A stretch of DNA of 64,000 nt from Galeopsis tetrahit (GCA_963675135.1 OY776122.1:87988472-88052471); one strand, 5' to 3'. Counted from the first letter of the stretch, positions 21,781 to 34,070 are shown. The notes: generated by a model from the sequence alone, not told the origin. Numbers and translations are program-made.

Positions 21781-22242
21781 AGTTGTCTCAGCATAATTGA
21801 ATCAAGACAAGTGCTCTAAAGCTTGAAAGCCAACTATGCTGAAGAGATAAAGACAACTATACCCTAAAACCCTCAAAGAATAATGCTAAGATCAATTCCA
21901 AATAAAGCAAAGGATAAGAGCCAAGTCATCTGAAGAAGAGCTAGCCAACCTTGCTGATAAGCAAGACTGCTGATAGTGATAAGGAGAGTTGTCCAGTTGA
22001 TGAGGAATGTTGTCCTATCAATGGAACAACCTTCAGAAGCCATGTCCATATCCTAGCAAGAGAATCTGAAAGTCAGATATTGGGAAGAGTGCTGCAGAAT
22101 GAAGACAAAGTCTTACAAGCCGTTTATTACCCAATTGAGGACATGTCACTATCAAGATTCTGTCTTCCAGTTTGAAGAACTCAAGGAAGACATTTATCGC
22201 AATTTGGGACTGCCTCTCCAACGGGCAAATCCTCAAATTTGT

Positions 22243-22252
22243 CTATAAATAC
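22243..22252 (+). promoter_or_regulatory. TATA box of element A 5' LTR
   Basis: CTATAAATAC lies about 890 bases before the LTR end, with AT-poor sequence upstream. The same word occurs in the 3' LTR at about 58238, so it probably marks the U3/R promoter. Confidence 0.6.
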
Positions 22253-23139
22253 AGAAGTGTGAAGACCATTTGAAGCACCAACTACTAGACCAACTAACAA
22301 GCAAACTATCCTACAAGTTAAAGTGCTTTCAAGAGACTATCTTATTCTTCATACACTTCTTCTAAGCTGAACTAAATTGTATATTCATACACAAGCTTAG
22401 AGAGATATCCTATCCTTATACACTGATCTTCATTGTAAAGGATATCTCATTAGTTGGAACGTTACTTCAACCCTTACCCCTTTCAAGTGAGAAAGTGAGA
22501 AGGTTGTTGTAGTAGTAGAAGTGGTAGGAGCTGACTGTTGAGAGAAAAACAGTTCAGTTCTGAGTTGAGAAGAGGGTACTAGGACTCTAGACATCCTAGG
22601 GATCAATTCACCAAGGAGTGGTGTTCTTGATCAAGTGCACCTTGGCACTATAAAACAAGTTAATTCCAAGAGTGAAGGAATTATCCTGTTAAATCAGGGA
22701 AAGTGGATGTAGGAGCTTGAGTCTCTGAACCACTATAAACTCTTGTGTTGATTTGCTTTACAAGTACTTTCATACATTCAACACTACACACAAAACTGAC
22801 CTTTCAAAGGATACATATTCAAGACTGTGCAAAACCTATTTGGACAAAGTCCCTGAAACTGAACTTATTGAATTGTCTAAGTGATTTCAGAAACTAAAGG
22901 AGTCTAAACTAAAAGGGCCAACCACTATTCCGCACATATAACTCCCCTAGATAGTTATTTAACTAAGTACTCAATAGTACTTAGTAGCTTGATTATCTTA
23001 GAAGAGTTAATCATCTTCAGCAGAGTTGTCCAAGACAACCTTGCTGAGCTCTGGTTTGATCATAAGTTGAAAAGAATTGCATACAAGTGTATTCCCCCCC
23101 CCCATACACTTGTTATATACTCCTTTCAGGACCAACAAG

Positions 23140-23151
23140 TGGTATCAGAGC
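23140..23151 (+). other. Primer binding site of element A (initiator Met-tRNA)
   Basis: TGGTATCAGAGC starts two bases after the LTR end and is complementary to the 3' end of plant initiator methionine tRNA, the usual copia minus-strand primer. Confidence 0.93.
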
Positions 23152-23273
23152 AGGGGTTCAAAGACCACTGCTTCTGGAAATCCATCTTGATTTTCAAAAT
23201 CACATATTTGGTGTGGTCACTGAACTGATCTATCTGAAATCTTATCATTTGACTGACATCTTATTCTTAAGCT

Positions 23274-25743
23274 ATGGCCAACAACAATGCTGTTCCTAAT
23301 AATGCTGTTCAAGGATTGGACAACATGGCCACAAATCCAGTCAACCACATCTCACATCACAAACTGCCCATGTTCTCTATAGATAATTATGATTTTTGGA
23401 AAATCAGAATGAGAGCTCATCTTGCATCTCTTCATACTGATACACTGAGAGTAATCACAAGAGGTCCTTTTGTGTTTACTCAAATTAACCCCAGATTGAC
23501 AGATGAGCAAAGAGCTGATATAAGGGAACTGATTCCCAAGGATGAAGATGACTTCACTGCTGATGAAAAGAGGAAAGATAATTTGAATTATCTTGCAATG
23601 AAATCTCTATCAAACAATTCCAAATGCAATTATGGGTAGAGTCTACCACTGCACAACTACCAAAGAAATTTGGGATACTCTTGCTGAGATGTGTGAGGGT
23701 ACAGAAAAGATCAAGGAGAACAAGCTCCAAGTTGTTGTGCAGAAGTTTGAACAATTCACAATGGAGTCTGAAGAATCCATTGACAAGTTTGCTGGTAGAT
23801 TCACTGATGTGATGAATGAAATCAACTCATTGGGCAAGGTGTACTCCAAGAGAGAAGTTGGTTTGAAAATCCTGAGAAGTCTCACTCAAAAGTGGGATGT
23901 CTATGCTGTTATGATGCAAAACACCAAGGATCTCTCTACCATGCCCATGCAACAAATCTTCTCTGAACTCAAAGCCTATGAGTTCGATCTCAACAGAAGA
24001 AAGCCTGTTGAGGAACCTTCAAATCCTACTAAGGGAGTGGCATTCAAAGCCAAAGCTGCTGAACCTGAAATACAACCCACTCCCAGATCATCAAAGTCAG
24101 TCTCAAAGACTGAAATGAAGGAAGAACTAGCCTTGATGGCTAGAAGGTTTGACAAGCTCAACTCAAGGTTTGGTAAATACAAGAAATTCTACCAAGACAA
24201 CAAACTCAGGAGAAGGTACAACTCCCCTGAAGATCAGGCCAAGGACAAAAAGCCTGAAGAGAAAAGATCAGAGGACAAGTACTATGATAGGAGAAGGTCC
24301 AGTAGAGCTGACCCTTCATCATCAAAAGGAAGAGATGAATCCAAGAAGGATGATGATGAAGACCTGTGCTATAATTGCAAGAAGAAAGGGCACTTTCAGT
24401 ATGACTGCCCTTAATTGAGCTCTAAAGAAAGAAGAGAGAGGCAAGCCAAAAGAGACAGGAAGTTCACCAACAGAAAGGCCATGATGGCTGGTGATGAATC
24501 TGATAGTGCTGAAAGCTTCAACTCTTCTGATGGACTGTTCTCTAACAGTGATGATGATGTTGATGTGTGCAACGTGGCTATTGAGGATGATGAGGTATCC
24601 TCCACTTCCAGTTCACCATCATTCTTATCACAGAACACTAGTGAAGTCAACTTGAAACTTTCCTTTCGGAAGTTGATGGAAGATTTCACTAGATTACAAG
24701 AATTTCATGATAATTGTGTGAGAGAAAATGAAAGACTTTCAATAGAGCTTTCAAAACCTGCTGAGACAGTAGTTGACATTAAATCTATTGAGTTGTATCA
24801 ACAAGTCTTGAGAGAGCTTGAGAAAGCAAACCTCAGGATAGTTGACCAACAAGGACAGATTGATGCTCAATTACTTACTCAGAAGAGGAAAGATTTTGAA
24901 CTGAGAATTCTTCAAGCTAAGTTTGAAAACCTCTCACATGAATATGATATTCTTAAATCAAGTGAAGAGAGCCTGAAATTAAAGATGTCTGCTTTGAATA
25001 AATCCTCAAGAGCAATAGAGGAAATTCAGAGTTATCAGAGACCTACGGCTCAAAGAAGTGGATTAGGTTTTGATCCATTTGAATCTTCACCTTGTCTTAG
25101 TGTTGCTTCAACAAGTAACAATAAGAAAATCTTTGTCAAATCAGTGGCACAACAAGCTGAAAATGAAATGATTCAGCCACTGAACAAAGGAAAGGGCAAA
25201 ATGAATGAAATGCCTACTAAAGTGCTTCAGGAGACTAGGCCCAAACCTTTGGAAAAGGCCAAAGTCCCTGAACACAAGAGGAATGTTGGTCAGCAGAGTA
25301 GACCCAATGAAAGGGCAACTCTCCTGGACAATGTTCAGAGGAGTTATCCAAGGTATAATCAGCCAAGGCCAACTCCTCTGAGAAAGCCTCAGCTGAATAG
25401 ACCTAAAGACAACTATCCTCAAGGGCAGAATAAAATGAGACAACCAAAACCCTTCATGCCAAAGGGTAATGGTCATAAAAAGACCTTTCCTCAAAGATTT
25501 CATCAAGCTGCACAAAGAACTCATAAGTTCAGGAGATTTGACAACCCTCCTGAAACTTACAGAGTTAATACTTTCACACACACTTTCCCAAAGGCATTTA
25601 AGGGAAAGTCAGTGTATGTTGATGCACAAGGAAAACAACTTAGCCACCTTGAATCAATCAGGGTGATTAGGCAAGTTTGGGTTCCTAAAGGTACAGCTAA
25701 CCTCTCAGGATCCAAAACTCAAAGGGTACCTAAACCTATCTAA
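23274..25743 (+). pseudogene. gag: Element A gag (frameshift and nonsense mutations)
   Basis: Gag polyprotein of copia type; it would build the virus-like particle and bind RNA. It starts MANNNAVPNN, followed by a UBN2/gag-polypeptide domain (KEIWDTLAEMCEGTEKI), a basic stretch, and a CCHC knuckle CYNCKKKGHFQYDC at about 24367-24408. A frameshift near 23610-23630 breaks the first domain. A TAA at 24412-24414 follows directly after the knuckle, and the frame then stays open to the TAA at 25741-25743. The last part (24415-25740) is acidic, then coiled-coil-like, then basic and Pro-rich. This long extension after the knuckle is typical of the Sirevirus group. The final stop has counterparts at the same place in elements B and C. 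Confidence 0.88.
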
Positions 25744-28263
25744 TTGCAGGTACCTGAGGGCCACAAGAAGAGGAGTATGAACAAAAAGACAGCATGGTAC
25801 CTTGACAGTGGATGCTCAAGGCACATGACTGGAAACAAGGAACTCCTCACTTATTTTATTGAAAAAGAAGGCCCAAATGTCACCTTTGGAGACATCTCAC
25901 AAGCAACAACAAAAGGTTATGGTACTTTGATGATTGGTAACATCAAAGTAACCAATGTATCTTATGTAGCTGGTCTCAAATATAATCTCCTAAGTATCAG
26001 TCAATTCTGTGATAAAGATTTCAATGTTGAGTTCTCAAGTGGAAAATGTTTAATTAAAGATAAAACTCAACAAATTCTATTGGCTGGAACTAGGAAAGGA
26101 AATGTGTATTTTGCAGACTGGGACAAATCTACTGATGCTGCATGTTTCATTGCTAAGAGCTCTAGTGAACAAAGTTGGTTATGGCATAAGAGGCTAAACC
26201 ACTTGAACTTTAAATCAATGAACAGACTTGCTAGAAATGCATTAGTTAAAGGACTGCCTAATGAGATTTTCATTAAAGAACATGTGTGTAAACCATGTCA
26301 AGAAGGAAAACAGATTAAAGCCTCATTCAAAGGAAAACCAGTCATCTCTACTGAAAGGGTACTTGAACTACTACATATGGACCTATTTGGACCAATTACC
26401 CCTGCAAGTATAAATGGTAGAAAATACACATTGGTTGTAGTAGATGACTTCTCCAGGTTCACATGGGTAGTATTTCTCCTTAATAAGAAGGAAACACAAG
26501 TCAAACTACCTGAACTTTTAAAAGACTGTCAAATGAGAAAAGCCTTAGCATTATCAAGATAAGATCTGATAAAGACATTGAGTTCATAAATTCATACATC
26601 AATGAGTATTGCACATCTAATGGAATAGCTCATGAAACCTCAGCAGCTAGAACTCCCCAACAAAATGGAGTTGCAGAAAGGAGGAATAGAACCCTAAAAG
26701 AAGCTGCTAGAACCTTAATTGCTGATTCTAATTTGCCTAAGAGGTTTTGGGCTGAAGCTATAAACACTGCATGCCATACTCAGAATAGATGTTTGATTAC
26801 TAAGGGGCAAGGCAAAACCCCCTATGAACTCTGGAAAGGAAGAATGCCTAAAGTGTCATATTTTCACATCTTTGGTTGTAAGTGTTTCATACACAATAAT
26901 GGGAAAGAACAGTTGAAAGCCTTTGATAGCAAAGCTGATGAGGGAGTATTCCTTGGATATTCTCAAATCAGTAGAGCTTTCAGGGTCTACAACAAGAAAA
27001 CCCTTATTGTGGAAGAAACACCTCATGTTGTGTTTGATGAATCTATTCATGAGTTCAGGAATGAAAACATGAAATCTGAAGAAATCACACAGAGGACAAC
27101 CAGACTGAGCCTAAAAGACAAAGACACTGAATTCATAGATGTTGTCCAAACCAACCTACCTGAAAAACTCACACTGGACAACACCCCTGAAGGAAACATT
27201 CCTGAAGCAAATCCCACTGAAGGAAATGGTGAACTGAATGAGCAAATCCCAGTTCACACCCAGGTAACAACTACCAATGAAGAAGCAGTTCCTGCTGAGG
27301 TAGTTAATGGATCCAATATTCAAGGGGGAACCATAAATGTTGAAAATACCAATGTTCCAAACATTGAGGACAACATCCCTGAATATGACCCTGAATTAGA
27401 TCCTGCATTCAATTATCCTGAATTCTATAACACTGGTGACTCAACCTTAGTAGAGGACAACTCTACTGAAGGGATCAGAAAAAGAAGGACTTGGTTGTCT
27501 GACAATCCTACTGATCTGATACTTGGTGATCCAAGTATAGGAGTCAAAACCAGAAGTTTTCATGGTGAAAGTGCTATGTTTTGTTGTTTTTTATTAGAAC
27601 AGGAACCAAAAGACATTGATGAAGCACTTCAGGATGCAAACTGGATCACAGCAATGCAGGAAGAACTGAATCAATTCACCAGAAATGAAGTATGGGAGCT
27701 GGTGGATAGACCTTCACATCAAGATGTTATTGGAACTAAGTGGGTGTTCAAGAACAAGAAGAATGAAAATGATGTGATTGTCAGAAACAAGGCCAGACTA
27801 GTGGCAAAAGGTTACTGCCAGCATGAAGGCATTGACTATGATGAGACCTTTGCACCTGTGGCAAGGCTAGAAGCAATAAGACTCTTCCTAGCCTATGCAG
27901 CCCACAAGAGGTTCAAAGTGTACCAGATGGATGTCAAGAGTGCCTTTCTGAATGGAGTCTTGAAAGAAGAAGTCTATGTGGAGCAACCACCAGGTTTTGA
28001 AGTTGGAAACCAAGTCTACAGACTGAAGAAGGCTTTATATGGACTCAAGCAAGCCCCTAGGGCTTGGTATGACACACTGTCACAGTTCCTCCTGGATCAT
28101 GGTTTCATCAAAGGAACTGTGGACAGAACTCTCTTCAGAATCACTGAAGGAGAGGACATCTTGCTTGTCCAAATATATGTGGATGACATAATATTTGGAT
28201 CCCCCAATGAAAAGCTGTGTGAGAAGTTCTCCAAGCTTATGCAGAGCAAGTTTGAGATGTCCA
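25744..28263 (+). pseudogene. pol: Element A pol, part 1 (protease, integrase, RT)
   Basis: Protease motif YLDSGCSRHMTG; GAG-pre-integrase HxxxxH/CxxC finger (WHKRLNH...CKPC); integrase with HMDLFGP, KIRSDKD and a PQQNGVAERR glutamate; reverse transcriptase with VYQMDVKSAF and the catalytic YVDD at about 28178. A one-base loss near 26540-26560 shifts the frame inside the integrase; downstream coding resumes in the frame open at 26733-28280. The reading is then cut at 28263 by insertion of element B and continues at 41375. It follows gag in the same frame after a stop. Confidence 0.9.
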
Positions 28264-29578
28264 TGTTGGTCCCAAGTTGAGTTTAATATCGAGGGAAGCT
28301 AAAGAAAATGTCTAGAGGGGGGTGAATAGACTTTTCCAAAATCTTTCGATATATCAGAATTACAATGTGCGGAATACGAAATTATCAATGAGCCCAGTTA
28401 AAGTTTATACTCAACTTAATATGCGAACTCTGTTCTATACTCAACTAGTCTAGATCAGTCAAGTAGTTAAACCAATTAAGCAATTTAAACAATCAAAACT
28501 GTAAAGTAAATCAAACACAAGATTTATAGTGGTTCGACAACTTGTCTACATCCACTCTCACAAACCCAGTTGTGATGTTTCCACTAAACTCTTCCAATCG
28601 AGTACAAGTGTATGTTCCTGTCTTTAAAGTCCCAAGAAGAAGACTTAGATCTTCAATCAGACTATACCTCCAGATATGTCTACGATCTTACTAGAAATTT
28701 TACAAGTATCTAGCACCTTGAAAAATAACAAACAAAAACTAAAAACTTCTCTGTTCTTCAGTAGTAGCCTTCTGGATTCTTCACTTGTCTTCTGGCTATC
28801 TTTCTGAACTTTTAATCAACTCTGAGAGTAAACTTCGTTTGAATATCTTCAATATCGTTTGTAAGTAGTAATTCTCAATATCTCAGTAATCAGTAGTCTT
28901 CAACCAATGAATACCTTGGGGTATTTATAGACTTCAATCTTCAAGAACTTAGTAAGTTGTAACCAACTTTTCTTGATAACTACCTTCAACTGAATCTTCT
29001 TATCAATCCACGCGTTTCTGTTATGAATTAGTTATTCCATAACTAACTTCTATACCTTTATCTTCTCACGCGTATTTGTAACTAACTTCAAGTTATCTTG
29101 TCTTGAGTAGACTTGTATGTACTTGTCTTGTCTTGTAGTCCACCTGTCTTGAGTAGTAGACTGGTCTTCTCTTCTTGTAGTAGACTTCTAATAAAACTAA
29201 TCTAGTCCTATCATCTAACCTAACAAGACTATTACATTACTTTAAGCTTTTATAATACAAGCTTAGTCAACTTATAAACTATACAATGAATCTATCTATT
29301 ACATATAAAAACATGAGCTCTATACAACATTTAAATAGCTCAGTAACAATCTAACATATATGAAGTACTTATAAATCGTACTTATCTTTTGAATACTTTT
29401 CTTTTAAACTGTACTTGTCTTTTGAATTCTACTGATCTGTACAAGATGACTTCAACTTTAACTAGACTAGATCAGTCAATACTTAGAAAATATTCAAGTC
29501 TTCTTTTGGCTTATCAAAACTTTATCTTTTATCTTTTGTTCATCATTTAGGATTTGTTCTAGGATTCATATCCCAACA
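28264..29578 (-). repeat. 3' LTR of element B
   Basis: 1,315 bp, TGTTGGTCCC...TCCCAACA on the plus strand. It is the 3' LTR because the element runs on the minus strand and a purine tract (complement of ATTTCCCCCTTTTTGATG, 29579-29596) abuts it. The region near 29086-29165 has many CTTGTCT words, the recurring motif of this family. Confidence 0.95.
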
Positions 29579-29596
29579 ATTTCCCCCTTTTTGATG
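29579..29596 (-). other. Polypurine tract of element B
   Basis: On the minus strand the sequence reads CATCAAAAAGGGGGAAAT directly before the 3' LTR. It primes plus-strand DNA synthesis in LTR retrotransposons. Another 170 bases separate it from the end of the third ORF. Confidence 0.85.
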
Positions 29597-29766
29597 AAGC
29601 CAAAACTACTTGAATCTTTTCTTATTAGTAGACTAGTTAAGTAGTTATCTTGTCTTAAACATCAAATAGTACTTTATCTTTTCATTCATTCAGAAATAGA
29701 TCAGTAGGAATTACAAATACTTCCAAAAACAAAATATCAGAGCAAATATCAACTAATCAAACAAAA

Positions 29767-32700
29767 CTAATCTGAAAGATTACCTCCTTCTGGGTTAGGA
29801 ACACAGAATGCATCGAGGAGTCTTTTGTGAATTAAACTAATCTGATCTTCATCTTCAATCTTCTCCTTGTCTAGCAATTCTTCTTCAAACTTCTTGATCT
29901 GGTTACGATCAACTCTCTTTCCTGAGCTTGTCATAGGAGTTTTCCATCTTGGAAAGATTGGTATCAGAATGTTGAAGTTTGCAGCAGCAGATATCCTCAA
30001 TATCAGATTCCAAAGCATTCGATTCTGACCTTCCATAAACTTATCAAACATCGAGTATAATTCATCAGCATTTTCAGAATCTCCATACTTTCTGATTATC
30101 CAGTGATCAAGTTCCCATTGTCTCTTCACTTTGAGCCAATCTTGACGATGCTCTCTGTCAATAAAATAATCAATGAACTGATCTTCCATTTTCTCTTCAT
30201 CTTCCTTCAGCTTCTGCAAATTCTCAATGTGTTTTTCTATCTTCTTTTTGCTTGCATAATGAGCTTCATCACTTGGATCACTAATCTTTTGCTTCTTCAA
30301 ACTAGTAGATTCAGGAGTAGGTTCTTCAATACTCAGCTTCCTCTTAACTCGTCTAGTCTGAATCTCTGCTTCAGGAGACGATGCAACACCTTTACCTTTC
30401 ACTAATTTCATCTGCTTTTCAGCTTCAGCTTGCTCTAGATCTGCCTTCTTCACTAATCTGCCTCTCTTAGGCCTTCTTAGTTCTTCAATTGCAGTAGCAG
30501 CATCTTTCATCTCCGGTTCAGCACTAGCAGACTTAGTAACTTCAACTAGACTGGTCTCTTCCCCCTTTTTGGCTTCATCACTTGCCTTAAGAGTAAAAAG
30601 AGAAGTAAAGCGAGTCATTTCTTCTTTTAAAGCTTCCTTCATAGCGTCAGCAGCTGACTCAATGTGCTTCTGATGCGAATCTGCACTGCTCATCTTGTCT
30701 AAGCGGTCAGTAACTAGCTCCAACTTCTGTGTACAGGAAACTAGTTCATCCTTCAAGTGAGTAGCCGTCTGTCTAAGAAGGGTATTCTGTTCAGTCAGCT
30801 CATGTAGAACAGCTCGAGAACGCACCAACTGGTCTTGTGCTTCCCTTCTCTGTTCATCAGCAATAGAAACTTTAACACTGTAGAGTCTTTCCATTTTACT
30901 GGACTCTTCAGCCAATGATCGAGCAAACGAGATTGATTTCCTTTCTGAACTCTCAATTTGTTTCTTCAGAAAATCATCAACTTGAGCAAACAACTCTTCT
31001 CTGAAAGTCGAGTCCATCTTGTTGATTTCACCAATAAACAAGTCTCTGGATTGATCAATAAGTGATTGATTTTGTGTAATCAGCACATCCTTCATTTTTG
31101 AGTTCAAAAATTCATTTATAGCAGTGTGAACAACACTTCGCAGATCAGTCTTTAAATCATTCAGAAAGCTGTCTGGCATAGCTAGAGTCGAACTGGAAGT
31201 TCCAACAACATTATCAACTGCCTTGAGTTCTTCTTCATCAAACATCACAGCATCCAAAAACTCATCATCTTCTTTTCCAATCATGAATGAGTCGACTTCA
31301 TCTTCATCACTAAGAACAATTTCTTCTAACTGTTCTGAAGTCTGGACTGCTATCTCAGCTACTTCTGGCTTGATCTCTTCTTCAACTAGATCAGTCTGAG
31401 TTCCAACATCAAAAGCAAACACATCCTCAATAACACCATCTGGAATGTTCAAAAGCTTCTTGACGAGATCAACCAGGGCTTTTCGCGGGAATAGTTCGGA
31501 GTGATCCTTAACTCCACTATGTTCTTTCTGTTCCATCTCCCAATCCATGAAATTGGAGATACCGCCTTTGCCTTGAATAACTTCAAACAAATCATCTGTA
31601 GACGACTTCTTCAATGCGAACCATGTGCAAATCCGGACTAACTTTTCAAACTCCTCGGATTCATAGTCGACTTCTATAGTTGAGAGCGTCCTCTTCAGAT
31701 TTCTGGTCATTCGGGATCGAATACGCTTCTCTCTCAAGCACATAGGATAATAGACTAGGGATTCGAATCTAACAACAGACGGGTCCTGAGTAGATGGGGT
31801 CTCCAACTCAGCTGTTGCAGTGGCAACTGGCGTCTTGTCTGAAGTAGATGGGTTGGGGGGTTCACCATATTCTGGTGAGGGAGAGGGAGTGAAAGCAATG
31901 GTTTCAACGGGCTGTAATGCGGCTTGGTCAGGTATGACAACTGTAGGAGTATCAGTTGTATCACTTATAGGAGTGTATAGGGGATGACTGGCCCTCAGCG
32001 GTCGTGCTGCCAGTGCTTGCGAGGTTGGGGGTACAGGTCGAGGCCTAGATCGATGTGATCTAGCCTTGGTTCGGACAGTAGAGAGAGAGAGAGAAGGAAT
32101 TGACAAAGCTTGTGAAGAAGTACCAACCTGGTGACTCGACTCTTCTGGTGGAGGTGGGGTTCCAACTCTCACAAGAGTATACATCTCAGGTACTTGGTCA
32201 CTCGACTCCTCCTCTTGAGTCGTCTCTTCATTCGATTGAGTCTTCTCTGAGTCGTCTGCACTAGACTCAGCTTCCTTAGACCCGGCTTGTGACGAACTAT
32301 CCGATTCCGCATACGGCAATACTTCCGATTCATCAAACTGAACTTGTCTAGGAGCAGCAGTCCTTCCAGCAACCTGCTTCTTCAGAGCTTCTTTCTTCAG
32401 ATAGAATTTCAATGGATGAAATGGCTTTCCCTTGCTCCATGTGGTCTTGTTGGGCATCAACAGTGGGAGTAATATACTCAGCTTGTTTCCATATCCAACT
32501 ACTTGAGAAACCACCCAATTTCGGGTATCAATATCCACCCTAACACTTCTTTCAAAGTGCATCATCCTGTCAGCTATTAATTTAAACCAATTACCCTCGG
32601 TAATTCCATCGTAGATAGCTGCCATAATTCTAGTTTTAACTTGTGTGACTGAGTCAAAAGATCCAGTGGCACATAGAAGCATCTTGCTAGCTATGTCCAG

Positions 32701-33174
32701 TAGAGTGCGATATTTTTCTAGGAGCTCACCCTTCTTGGCTGTAATAGCTTTACCATCAGGTTTCAGTTTCATCTTCCTTCCGCAGAAAATGCTCAAATAT
32801 CTCATCTCTTGCCCTTCCGCATACTTTTCCACATCAATCGTTCCGATGGGCAACCTCAGTCTTTCAAAAAGAGCTTCACGAGTGATTTCCACTCGATTAG
32901 AACCGATAAAGGATTCAATGACATCTCCTCTTCTGCTAGCATTAGCATAGAATTCCAGAACCTCTTCTTCCAGAACAACCTTGGGAAATGCCTCCAAATA
33001 GGGTTTTAGCCCGCATCTTGTGCATTTGGACAGAATTTCTTCATTACCAACAGTGTGATGTCCATCAAAGAACAGGGACGGTTCAACATGCACCTTGTTA
33101 TCATTGATGTATCTGCCTAGATCAAACTGTGCCTGAATGTTGGTATTAACATCGAAAATAGATCGAATAGACAT
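29767..33174 (-). CDS. Element B third ORF, coiled-coil protein in envelope position (1,135 aa)
   Basis: A single open frame downstream of pol, as in Sireviruses with an extra, envelope-positioned gene. I chose the ATG at 33174 (MSIRSIFDVNTN), since C and A homologues also start with a short lead into this region. An in-frame ATG at 33231 would add a hydrophobic 19-residue leader, MLTLILCIIYLLICFKSFN. The N-terminal third has a VLEFYAN...VEITREALFERLRLP domain resembling the 'putative plant transposon protein' family (PF20167). A Ser/Thr/Pro/Glu-rich middle follows, then YYPMCLREK and DWEMEQKE motifs shared with C, and long coiled-coil segments at roughly residues 690-900. The C terminus is basic. 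No clear transmembrane fusion architecture is seen, so an envelope function is not supported. Its real role is unknown. Confidence 0.8.
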   Translation of the reverse strand: MSIRSIFDVNTNIQAQFDLGRYINDNKVHVEPSLFFDGHHTVGNEEILSKCTRCGLKPYLEAFPKVVLEEEVLEFYANASRRGDVIESFIGSNRVEITREALFERLRLPIGTIDVEKYAEGQEMRYLSIFCGRKMKLKPDGKAITAKKGELLEKYRTLLDIASKMLLCATGSFDSVTQVKTRIMAAIYDGITEGNWFKLIADRMMHFERSVRVDIDTRNWVVSQVVGYGNKLSILLPLLMPNKTTWSKGKPFHPLKFYLKKEALKKQVAGRTAAPRQVQFDESEVLPYAESDSSSQAGSKEAESSADDSEKTQSNEETTQEEESSDQVPEMYTLVRVGTPPPPEESSHQVGTSSQALSIPSLSLSTVRTKARSHRSRPRPVPPTSQALAARPLRASHPLYTPISDTTDTPTVVIPDQAALQPVETIAFTPSPSPEYGEPPNPSTSDKTPVATATAELETPSTQDPSVVRFESLVYYPMCLREKRIRSRMTRNLKRTLSTIEVDYESEEFEKLVRICTWFALKKSSTDDLFEVIQGKGGISNFMDWEMEQKEHSGVKDHSELFPRKALVDLVKKLLNIPDGVIEDVFAFDVGTQTDLVEEEIKPEVAEIAVQTSEQLEEIVLSDEDEVDSFMIGKEDDEFLDAVMFDEEELKAVDNVVGTSSSTLAMPDSFLNDLKTDLRSVVHTAINEFLNSKMKDVLITQNQSLIDQSRDLFIGEINKMDSTFREELFAQVDDFLKKQIESSERKSISFARSLAEESSKMERLYSVKVSIADEQRREAQDQLVRSRAVLHELTEQNTLLRQTATHLKDELVSCTQKLELVTDRLDKMSSADSHQKHIESAADAMKEALKEEMTRFTSLFTLKASDEAKKGEETSLVEVTKSASAEPEMKDAATAIEELRRPKRGRLVKKADLEQAEAEKQMKLVKGKGVASSPEAEIQTRRVKRKLSIEEPTPESTSLKKQKISDPSDEAHYASKKKIEKHIENLQKLKEDEEKMEDQFIDYFIDREHRQDWLKVKRQWELDHWIIRKYGDSENADELYSMFDKFMEGQNRMLWNLILRISAAANFNILIPIFPRWKTPMTSSGKRVDRNQIKKFEEELLDKEKIEDEDQISLIHKRLLDAFCVPNPEGGNLSD

Positions 33175-33231
33175 GTTGAATGATTTGAAACAAATAAGAA
33201 GGTAGATTATGCAGAGAATCAGTGTAAGCAA

Positions 33232-34070
33232 GTAGTAGAGAAGTTATGAAAACGTGAGGCAAGATGTGTGCAAATGTTGGTTTTTGATTAAAACTGAATT
33301 TGATCCAACGGCCAAGATGGAAAGATTAGATCCAACGGTGAAGACCTTTGGCATTCAGTTACTGAACCAAGAAAAAATGTGAATTGATTTTGTACAACTT
33401 GAAATCCGCCTTTCTTATTTGCAAAATAAAAGAGTGTATTCATCTGACCTATTTAGGTCGTGTTTTGAAATGAATTGAATATGTACACCTCATTAACTAG
33501 TGGTGTATAAATCAAATTCTAGGATTTTCAAATTTGAACACAATCTTATTACTTTAACATAGTTAATTTTGTTCGAGTAAACATATTAACACATATTCAA
33601 TGAAAATCAATGAAAACTTAGCTTGTCTGTTCGAGTCCATCCAGAACAGATGAGTTGGACTAAGCTTCATAAGTCGAGTGGGTTAAGCAGCACAAGACGA
33701 GTAGTCTTATGTTCACCAGATGAGTTCCCCCTTCGACTATGTACCTGTCTTCTTTAGTACTACAGATAGTCGAGTAGAATTTATATGACGAATATTAATT
33801 TAAATCAATGATCAAGGTTCAAACAAGATGACTGTTACCAAACTAAAGAGTCAACATAAGGATCTTTAAGAAATCAAAGATTCCCCCTTAAATGTTTATT
33901 CCCTTAGTATTACCCTCAGCTTTACCAGCTTCCTCATCGGGTTGTTTGGTCAACTTGTCTGACCTTGTATACCTGTCTGTTGCGTGAGTAGACGAGTGCT
34001 CTGTTCTTTTGTGATAGCTTGTCTATTTCTCCTTTCTTCTTAGGACTGTACCTGTCTGGTTAGTACATTG
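33232..34070 (-). other. Spacer between pol and third ORF of element B
   Basis: About 840 bases without a gene. It contains AAGGGGGAA (complement of 33891-33899), the internal purine tract seen at this place in A, B and C, and many CTTGTCT/AGACGAGT words (33640-34050). It may serve as a leader or promoter for the third ORF, which is inference. Confidence 0.6.

Larger units (their letters stand above)
21323..23137 (+). repeat. 5' LTR of element A
   Basis: 1,815 bp, starting TGTTGGGAATAAAATG and ending CAGGACCAACA. It is the near-identical partner of 57317-59128. It contains the TATA box, a repeated U3 motif and, near the end, a C-run differing in length between the two LTRs (10 C here, 8 in the other). 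The small ORF shared by both LTRs (21951-22175) has no recognisable domain and is not annotated as a gene. Confidence 0.95.

Noticed and set aside
21951..22236. Small ORFs in element A LTR, also present in the 3' LTR at 57945-58230
   Set aside because: They are identical because the LTRs are duplicates; no domain, and they lie in U3 upstream of the promoter.
33175..33231. Signal peptide of an envelope glycoprotein at the start of B's third ORF
   Set aside because: The hydrophobic leader is not conserved in C or A and the rest lacks glycoprotein features; more likely untranslated leader.
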